Below are positions 34,448 through 41,329 of a stretch of DNA of 64,000 nucleotides, in pieces (the first letter of the stretch is position 1; every line of letters starts with the position of its first letter). The notes beneath the pieces are model-generated. The model did no database searches. It was not told the origin of the DNA and saw only the letters and a list, made by a program, of their open reading frames with translations. Both the position numbers and the translations under genes were made by a program. Source of the DNA: Acetatifactor sp. (GTDB lineage: Bacteria > Bacillota > Clostridia > Lachnospirales > Lachnospiraceae); the NCBI GenBank assembly GCA_016290775.1, contig JAEEVF010000013.1, forward strand, positions 42,248-106,247, read 5' to 3'.

Positions 34448-35818
34448 ATGAAACTAATGTTTGGTTACGGTGAAGCGGACTTGACGCCGGATTGGTCGGC
34501 GCCGTTGGTGGGCTTCTACCGTGAGGACAATTACTCGAAGGGGGTTTTAGCTCCCTTGCTTGCGCAGGTGTCCGTGTGGGGAGAAGAGAGCCGCGCCGCA
34601 CTGATCACGATCGACAGTATTGGCTTTACCAAGGAATTGTCGAATGATCTGCGGGATCAGGTGGCGGAGCGGATCGGCGCTTCGCGTGAGAATATTATGC
34701 TGTGTTTTTCGCACACGCATGCCGCACCGGACGGTGACGCGGGTGATGGGTATTTTGAACTTGTCTGCGAGCGGATTATGATGGCGCTGGAGACGGCCCT
34801 GGAAGGCATGGAAGAAGTGCAGACGGGGTGCGTTAATGCGCGGGCAAAGATCGGTGTGAACAGGCGGTTCGCAAGTGACCTTGTGGACGACAGGGTCGGG
34901 ATCCTTGAGGTGCGTGAACTTCGCGAGGGCGAGGCTGGCGAATTGCAAGGTACGGCGCGGAAGCTCTTGTTGTTGCGGGTGACGGCGCACGGGAATGTGT
35001 TGAAGGCGGATAATCTTATGATCTCGCCGGATTATTTCGGAAACGTGCGCGAAACCTTGCAGAAGAAATATGGCTGTCCGGTGATGCTGATCCAGGGCGC
35101 TGCCGGGAATGTCGCACCGAAGTATTTTTGCTCCAAGAACACGCCAGTGGACGCAAGGGGACCTAAGTTTGTAAGGTCGGAGAATGCGTTGCAGCTGATG
35201 GCGGATGAGGTGCTGCGAAGCGTGGAAGAGGCGCTTAGGAATCGCGGGACGATTACGGCAAGCGGCATGCAGGCAAGCGGCATACAGGCAGGCGACATGC
35301 AGGCAAGCGGCACAAGCGTTGGCAATGAAAACGCCGATGGAGGTGCGTCCCTGCAAGCCTATTCTCGCTGGATCGCGTTACGGGCGCAGGTACCGAGCGC
35401 GGAGCGAGCGGATATGATTGCGAAAGAGGCAATGGCAGAGTGCGGGATCGATGGTGCGGAGTGGCTTGCAGAGGTGAAAAGGCTGCGCGCGCAGGGGATC
35501 ACCGTGCAGGAAGAGCAGGCAGAGGTGCAGTATTTCAGGATCGGAGCTTTTTGCCTTTGCGGCATGGCCTACGAGCTGATGACCGAGTTTGCGCTTGAGG
35601 CGGCGGAGCGCCTGAAGGATGAGTTCTTTTACTTGAATGGCTATGCCAACGGGTGCCTATCCTACTTCCCGACCAAGGAGGAGTTTGACCTTGGCGGATA
35701 TGAGGTGTATTGGTCGCTGCTGATCTATTACAAGTACTTTGGCAGGGTGTACCCGTTCGAGCGGGAAGAAGCCGACAGGGTCGTGGAGTTCGTGGTGAAA
35801 CATGCTCCAAGAGGATGA
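34448..35818 (+). CDS. Neutral/alkaline ceramidase N-terminal domain-like protein
   Basis: FGYGEADLTPDWSAPLVGFY...MLCFSHTHAAPDGDAGDGYFE...LIQGAAGNVAP. Confidence 0.72.
   Translation: MKLMFGYGEADLTPDWSAPLVGFYREDNYSKGVLAPLLAQVSVWGEESRAALITIDSIGFTKELSNDLRDQVAERIGASRENIMLCFSHTHAAPDGDAGDGYFELVCERIMMALETALEGMEEVQTGCVNARAKIGVNRRFASDLVDDRVGILEVRELREGEAGELQGTARKLLLLRVTAHGNVLKADNLMISPDYFGNVRETLQKKYGCPVMLIQGAAGNVAPKYFCSKNTPVDARGPKFVRSENALQLMADEVLRSVEEALRNRGTITASGMQASGIQAGDMQASGTSVGNENADGGASLQAYSRWIALRAQVPSAERADMIAKEAMAECGIDGAEWLAEVKRLRAQGITVQEEQAEVQYFRIGAFCLCGMAYELMTEFALEAAERLKDEFFYLNGYANGCLSYFPTKEEFDLGGYEVYWSLLIYYKYFGRVYPFEREEADRVVEFVVKHAPRG
35258..35317. repeat. Four in-frame 15-nt repeats (ASGMQ ASGIQ AGDMQ ASGTS)
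   Basis: gcaagcggcatgcag/gcaagcggcatacag/gcaggcgacatgcag/gcaagcggcacaagc. Confidence 0.9.
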
Positions 35819-35910
35819 GTCAAAAAGAACACGTCCAAGGCATGGAATGCGTAGCATTCCATGATCCCGACCGCAGGGAGGGACGTGACGAAGGTCACGC
35901 CCAGTGGCAC
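35817..35910. repeat. GTGCC extended repeat with ATGAGTC left end
   Basis: GAGTCAAAAAGAACACGTCCAAGGCATGGAATGCGTAGCATTCC...GTGACGAAGGTCACGCCCAGTGGCAC. Confidence 0.93.
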
Positions 35911-35940
35911 GAAGGTCGCGTGGTTTACAGGAGGAATTAG

Positions 35941-36789
35941 ATGAATACAGTTTGGTCAGATTACGTTCAGGGAATCAAAACATTATATTACAGCAGAAAA
36001 CTGAGATTTGACGACTTGTTTTTTGCGCAGTATCAAGGGCTTTTTGGACTGGATCGGGACAAGGAAATGAAGATATTGGAGATCGGGTGCGGTCCTGGAG
36101 CATTGGCTGAGGCTTTGCGCAGATGGTATCCCAAGGCCAAGATCACGGCGATCGACAGAGATAGTCAGTTCATTGCGTTTGCGCGAAAGAACATTGCGGG
36201 AGTGGAGTTTTGTGAGGGAGACGCGACGGCGCTGCCCTTCGCGGATAACACCTTTGACGTGACCATTTCCAATACCGTTCAGGAGCACGTGGAGCCCAAG
36301 TCCTTTTGGGGAGAGCAGCTTCGAGTGTTAAAACCCGGCGGTATATGCCTTTGCCTCTCGGCAAGAAAAGGGGTAAGCGTGCAGGCACCGTGTCTCGCGG
36401 AGACTGCGGAAGAGAAAGCGTTTTGGGAGAAGACGCCGTCGTGGGAGGAAACACGGGATGCATATCAGGTGTGTCAGTATCCCATGACAGAGGCGGAAAT
36501 CCCTGCGTCCATGGAAGCCAACGGATTTTGTGAAGTGGCGACGGGATATGCAGTGATCGACTTGACGCCTGACAACCCCAGGTTTTCTGCAGAGTTGGCC
36601 GAGGCCATGATCGAAGCGCAAAGACAGACAAGCCTGGAAGCGATCGAATCCGCGCATTTGGATGGCGATGAAGCGGTCGTGGCGGCGGTGAACGCGAAAT
36701 ATGATGAGAGGATCAGGTTGTACCGACAGGGGAAAAAGCAATGGGATACGGCCACCTCAGTGACGATGGTCATTCGCGGTAGGAAATAA
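35941..36789 (+). CDS. Class I SAM-dependent methyltransferase
   Basis: MKILEIGCGPGALAEALRRWYPKAKITAIDRD...FDVTISNTVQEHV...LRVLKPGGI. Confidence 0.88.
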   Translation: MNTVWSDYVQGIKTLYYSRKLRFDDLFFAQYQGLFGLDRDKEMKILEIGCGPGALAEALRRWYPKAKITAIDRDSQFIAFARKNIAGVEFCEGDATALPFADNTFDVTISNTVQEHVEPKSFWGEQLRVLKPGGICLCLSARKGVSVQAPCLAETAEEKAFWEKTPSWEETRDAYQVCQYPMTEAEIPASMEANGFCEVATGYAVIDLTPDNPRFSAELAEAMIEAQRQTSLEAIESAHLDGDEAVVAAVNAKYDERIRLYRQGKKQWDTATSVTMVIRGRK

Positions 36790-36799
36790 ATTGAAAAAT

Positions 36800-37057
36800 G
36801 TGCCAAAAAGAACACGTCCAAGGCTTGGAATGCGTAGCATTCCATGATCCCGACCGCAGGGAGGGACGTGACGAAGGTCACGTCCAGTGGCACAAATGTG
36901 CCAAAAAGAACACGCCCAAGGCTTGGAATGCGTAGCATTCCATGATCCCGACCGCAGGGAGGGACGTGACGAAGGTCACGCCCAGTGGCACAAATGTGCC
37001 AAAAAGAACCGTCCCCATTGGCACAAATGTGCCAAAAAGAACCGTCCCCATTGGCAC
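36800..37057. repeat. GTGCC repeats: two extended units followed by two simple units, all same orientation
   Basis: Read directly. Confidence 0.95.
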
Positions 37058-37165
37058 AAAAATAAGGCCCGAAAAGGAAAAATATAGTTAGTATATGAAC
37101 AAAATTTATGGTATAATAATATTTTATGAAATAAGGCAAAATGGCTTGGGAGGGGGAGTATTGTC

Positions 37166-38167
37166 GTGAGCAATGACCAATTAAGGTATTTATATTTTGG
37201 AGCATATCGTTTCGAAGAGAAGGAGGACGGCTGGCTGCAGGCGTTCCAGTACTCGAAGGCGCAGGAGGATTACTTCAAGGAGGCCTTTGATTTCTGGTAT
37301 GAGAGATGCACGGCGTCTACCGCAAAGACCATTGAATTTGTGACGGAGGCCACGAAGGTGTCCTTTGATTTCAAGCTGATCTGGATGGGCTCGCCGGATT
37401 CCTTTGAGCTGGCGGTAGACGGTCAGATCACAAAGATCGCTTACGTGATGGATTTCTTGAAAGAAGGCATGCCGGAGCCCGATTTTTCAAAGGGATTTCC
37501 GGGATGGAACCTCCCGAAGGAAGGCAAGATTGAGTGGGACATGCCGGAGGGGAAGAAGTCAGTCGTGATCTATCTGCCCGCAGACGCCACGGTGCTTTTG
37601 CGGAACTTTGCGTTGAACGCGGCCGCAGAAAGACCTGTGAAGAATGAAAAGGTGCTTTGGCTGGGCGATTCCATCACCCAGGGCTTTGGTCCGCTCCGTT
37701 CCGGACAAACTTATGTCTCGGTGGCTAACCGACTGCTGAATTACGACATTATTAATCAAGGGATCGGCGGATATATCTACGACAAAAACTCCCTGATGAA
37801 GATGGAGGGCTATCAGCCCGACAAGATCATCGTGGCGCTCGGAACCAATCAATACGGGGATGAGACCATGGAACGCGTCGAGGAGTACTATGAAACCTTG
37901 ACCGGGATTTATGGCAATGAGATCCCGATCCTTTGCATCTCACCCGTTTGGCGCGGCGACCAGCCAGAGGGGTATGAGAAGTTCGTGGATTTCTGCGAGA
38001 ACATCAAGAAGATCGCGGGAAGCTACAAAAACGTAACTGTTGTGGATGGGTTCACGCTTGTGCCCCATCTGAAGGAATATTATCTCGACAACCTACATCC
38101 GAACTGCCTCGGGACGGAAACCTACGGCAGAAATCTTGTGGAGGTAATCCGTAAACTGGGATTTTAG
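37166..38167 (+). CDS. SGNH/GDSL hydrolase with N-terminal beta-sandwich-like region
   Basis: VLWLGDSITQGFGPLRSGQTY (GDS) and LDNLHPNCLG; GTNQYGD. Confidence 0.85.
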   Translation: MSNDQLRYLYFGAYRFEEKEDGWLQAFQYSKAQEDYFKEAFDFWYERCTASTAKTIEFVTEATKVSFDFKLIWMGSPDSFELAVDGQITKIAYVMDFLKEGMPEPDFSKGFPGWNLPKEGKIEWDMPEGKKSVVIYLPADATVLLRNFALNAAAERPVKNEKVLWLGDSITQGFGPLRSGQTYVSVANRLLNYDIINQGIGGYIYDKNSLMKMEGYQPDKIIVALGTNQYGDETMERVEEYYETLTGIYGNEIPILCISPVWRGDQPEGYEKFVDFCENIKKIAGSYKNVTVVDGFTLVPHLKEYYLDNLHPNCLGTETYGRNLVEVIRKLGF

Positions 38168-38176
38168 GTTGTGAAC

Positions 38177-38255
38177 GTGCCAATGGGGACGGTTCTTTTT
38201 GGCACGTGAGGGACCATGGCATGAACGTGCCAAAAAGAACCGTCCCCATTGGCAC
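38177..38255. repeat. GTGCC repeat, inverted pair (last copy in window)
   Basis: GTGCCAATGGGGACGGTTCTTTTTGGCAC...GTGCCAAAAAGAACCGTCCCCATTGGCAC. Confidence 0.95.
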
Positions 38256-38283
38256 GTTGGCATGTTAGAAAGTGTGAGACAAA

Positions 38284-40638
38284 ATGAATTTACCGAATAG
38301 TTTTTACGAAGTTGCAAAGAATTATGGGGTGTCCAAGGAGGAGATCCTCTTTGGCGCCATGGCGGATTTTGACCTGGAATATCGTTTCGCCGACACGGTG
38401 GTGGCACTGACGAAGGAGAAGCTCCTCGTTGCGGCATATCCCTATCGCGAGAAGGAAGAATTCAGGCTTGGCGGCTACGGCGGCTTACAAAAGGACATGG
38501 TACTGGAAGGCAAGCCGGCCCTGACGATTTATCCGCTTGATAAGGTGGAGAAGCTCGAAGTGCTGCGTCAGATCAGCACGGGCGTTCTCATGGGCGAGAT
38601 CGAAGGCGCTGAGCGCTTCATCTGCCAGTTTTCCAACACGAAGCAAGGCTATTTTCACAAGCTTGCGGACCTGCTTAAGAAGATCAAGGACAAGGAGGAG
38701 ATCAAGGACGAAGACCTGGACGTTGAGAAGGGAAAAGAGGTTTGCCCGAAGTGTGGCATGCTCTATCCCGATCAGGAGCGCAAGGTCTGCCCGAAGTGCT
38801 TGGACAAGCGTTCCGTTCTCTTTCGTATCATGGGGTATTTCAAGCCCTACAGATTTCAGCTTGCCATCATGGTGCTGTGCTACCTTGGAAACGTGGGCCT
38901 GAACCTTGCCTGGCCGTACCTGAGCGGTACGATCCTTTATGACAAGGTGCTCCTTAAGGATCCGAAATTCCTGGAGTTCCTGAACCTTCCTGCAGGGAAA
39001 TTCTCTGCTGCCCTTGTGATGGTGGTGATCGCCATGATCGTGGCGAAGATGATCGGCCAGTTCTTTGGTATTTTGCAAGGTGCGATGACGGCGAACGTGG
39101 CACCCCACGTGGTGGGAACCATCAAGAGCCAGACCTTTACGGCCATGGGCAGACTGTCCATCAGCTTCTTTACGAGGCGTCAGACCGGCGGCCTGATGAC
39201 CCGTGTATGTGATGACGCGGAGCAGATCTCGTCGTTTTTTATCGACGGCATTCCATACTTTTTCATCAACGTGCTGACGATCATCGCGACGACGGTCGTG
39301 ATGTTTCTCATGAGCCCGATCCTGGCCATCGCCTGCGTGATCCTCATGCCCGTGCTTGTGGTCATGAGCTATAATATGCTTCCGCACCTCTGGCATTACT
39401 ATGGCAAGCGTCACCGCGCGAACAGGCGCATGAACAGCCAGATCAACGAGAACCTGACCGGCGCGCGCGTGGTCAAGGCCTTCGGCCGCGAGGAGCAGGA
39501 GATCGGTCGTTTCGGCAAGAATAACAAGAGAGTGAAGAACTCCGAGATCGATCTTGCGCATTATGATAACAAGTTTTTTGCATTATATTATTCCGTCGAG
39601 GATACGATTTCCTTCCTTGTTTGGGCCGTGGGCGGCGCGCTGATGATCGGCGGTTTTGCGGCTGCGGCTAACGGCAAAGCAGGTTTCCTTGGCACGCAGA
39701 ACATTTCCCTGGGTTTGCTTCTGACCTTCTCAGGTTACGTTGGCCTGCTCAAGGGACCCTTGGAGTTCATGTCACATATCATCCGTTGGTACACCAACTG
39801 CATGAACTGCGGACAGAGATTATTCGAGATCATCGACGCCGTGCCCGAGGTGCGAGAGGTGAGAGATCCTTACAGACCCGAGAAGTTAAACGGCGAGATC
39901 GAACTGAAGAACGTAACCTTCGGATATGAGCCGCACAAGCCGATCCTGAAGGACATCAGCTTCCACGTGAACGCCGGCGAGGTGTTTGGCATCGTGGGAA
40001 GGTCCGGCGCGGGCAAATCCACGCTGGTTAACCTGATCTCGAGGCTATATGACACCGAAGAGGGCGAGGTTTTGGTGGATGGCATCAACGTAAAGCAGTA
40101 TGGCTTCCGCGAGCTTCGAAAGAACGTGGCCATGGTGTCTCAGGAGACCTATATCTTCATGGGAACCGTTGCGGAAAACATCGCGTACGCAAGGCCTGAC
40201 GCAACGCGCCAGGAGATCATCTCCGCGGCCATGCAGGCGAGCGCGCACGACTTTATCTGCAAGATGCCCGAGGGCTATGATACGATCTTAGGTTCCTCCG
40301 GAAGATCACTTTCCGGCGGTGAAAAGCAAAGGATCTCGATCGCAAGGGCGATCCTTGCGGATCCCAAGATCCTGATCTTGGACGAGGCAACTTCTGCCGT
40401 GGATACGGAGACGGAGCTTGCGATCCAAAAGTCGCTTGAGCGCCTTGAAAAGGGCAGAACCGTCATCTCCATTGCGCACAGACTTTCTACCCTGCGCAAT
40501 GCGACCCACCTCATCGTGCTCGATGAAGGAAAACTGACCGAATCCGGAACCCATGAAGAACTCATGGCGAAGAAGGGAACCTACTACAAGCTCAACGAGT
40601 TACAGACCAAGGCTTTGGCCATGCGTGGATTGGAGTAA
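38284..40638 (+). CDS. ABC exporter (fused TMD-NBD) with N-terminal domain and CxxC...CxxC zinc-ribbon
   Basis: VCPKCGMLYPDQERKVCPKC; GRSGAGKSTLVNLISRLYDT...SLSGGEKQRISIARAILADPKILILDEATSAVD. Confidence 0.92.
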   Translation: MNLPNSFYEVAKNYGVSKEEILFGAMADFDLEYRFADTVVALTKEKLLVAAYPYREKEEFRLGGYGGLQKDMVLEGKPALTIYPLDKVEKLEVLRQISTGVLMGEIEGAERFICQFSNTKQGYFHKLADLLKKIKDKEEIKDEDLDVEKGKEVCPKCGMLYPDQERKVCPKCLDKRSVLFRIMGYFKPYRFQLAIMVLCYLGNVGLNLAWPYLSGTILYDKVLLKDPKFLEFLNLPAGKFSAALVMVVIAMIVAKMIGQFFGILQGAMTANVAPHVVGTIKSQTFTAMGRLSISFFTRRQTGGLMTRVCDDAEQISSFFIDGIPYFFINVLTIIATTVVMFLMSPILAIACVILMPVLVVMSYNMLPHLWHYYGKRHRANRRMNSQINENLTGARVVKAFGREEQEIGRFGKNNKRVKNSEIDLAHYDNKFFALYYSVEDTISFLVWAVGGALMIGGFAAAANGKAGFLGTQNISLGLLLTFSGYVGLLKGPLEFMSHIIRWYTNCMNCGQRLFEIIDAVPEVREVRDPYRPEKLNGEIELKNVTFGYEPHKPILKDISFHVNAGEVFGIVGRSGAGKSTLVNLISRLYDTEEGEVLVDGINVKQYGFRELRKNVAMVSQETYIFMGTVAENIAYARPDATRQEIISAAMQASAHDFICKMPEGYDTILGSSGRSLSGGEKQRISIARAILADPKILILDEATSAVDTETELAIQKSLERLEKGRTVISIAHRLSTLRNATHLIVLDEGKLTESGTHEELMAKKGTYYKLNELQTKALAMRGLE

Positions 40639-40703
40639 TTGAGACGCGGCCAGCCCCCGAGTTGGCAATAACCAGAATTTTAGAAAGACAAGAGGAAGAA
40701 ACG

Positions 40704-41279
40704 ATGAGTGAAGAAATGGATTTGCTAGATTTAAATATGGACGATGACTTCGATGAGGAGGCGCTGAAGAAGGAGTCAGAAGAGCTCTTAGAGATGCGCT
40801 TCATCACGAAGGATAACGCAACCTTTGCGAGGACCGAGGGCGGCTTTGTGTCCCTGAAGTTCGGCGACAAAGAGTACAAGAGAGTTGGCGTGTACCTGAC
40901 CTTCCCGCTGACCAATCCGGAAGAATATATCTCCATCCGCGAGGCCGACGAGAAAGCAAAAGAGATCGGCATGGTGGAAGACATTAAACAACTTCCGAAG
41001 GACCAGCAGGAAATGCTCAGAGAGCAGATCAGGCTGCGCTACTTCATGCCCGTGATCAAGAAGATCATGGAGATCAAGGAAGAGTATGGTTACGCCTATT
41101 GGCACGTGGAAACAAGCTTTGGCATGTGCCGCTTTACGACGCACATGAGCGGTGACGTCGTGGTATCCCTAAGCGATGCAAGACTTCTGGTGAAGGACAT
41201 TGACGGCAACCGCTATGAGATCCCCGACTTTTACGCACTCGGAGTGCAGGAAAAGAAGAAGCTTGATCTGTTCATCTAA
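40704..41279 (+). CDS. DUF1854-like protein
   Basis: IRLRYFMPVIKKIMEIKEEYGYAYWHVETSFGMCRFTTHMSGDVVVSLSDARLLVKDIDGNRYEIPDFYAL fits my recollection of DUF1854; lies between two ABC exporter genes. Confidence 0.75.
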   Translation: MSEEMDLLDLNMDDDFDEEALKKESEELLEMRFITKDNATFARTEGGFVSLKFGDKEYKRVGVYLTFPLTNPEEYISIREADEKAKEIGMVEDIKQLPKDQQEMLREQIRLRYFMPVIKKIMEIKEEYGYAYWHVETSFGMCRFTTHMSGDVVVSLSDARLLVKDIDGNRYEIPDFYALGVQEKKKLDLFI

Positions 41280-41329
41280 TCGGATCAGGTTTGTAACAAC
41301 GTGGTATTGACAAGAGGATTAAAGAAAAA

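Noticed and set aside
33686-37057. Regular repeats of similar length resembling CRISPR arrays
   Set aside because: Units are joined end to end or separated by 4-nt AAAC/AAAT-type links, are palindromic, contain shared rather than unique spacers, lie in short intergenic gaps, and no cas genes are present.
36474-37205. Minus-strand ORF of 243 aa with repeated 'CANGDGSFWHI' and 'VTFVTSLPAVGIMECYAFQALD'
   Set aside because: Opens only because the repeats lack stops on the reverse strand and because it runs antisense to a clear methyltransferase; no RBS or family support.
973-38167. Natural-product biosynthetic gene cluster
   Set aside because: Many tailoring-type enzymes but no NRPS, PKS, terpene, RiPP core or condensing enzyme recognised.
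4898-38255. Integron (attC/IntI) explanation for the cassette-like array
   Set aside because: No RYYYAAC/GTTRRRY-type core sites in the repeats and no integrase in the window; retained only as an architectural analogy.
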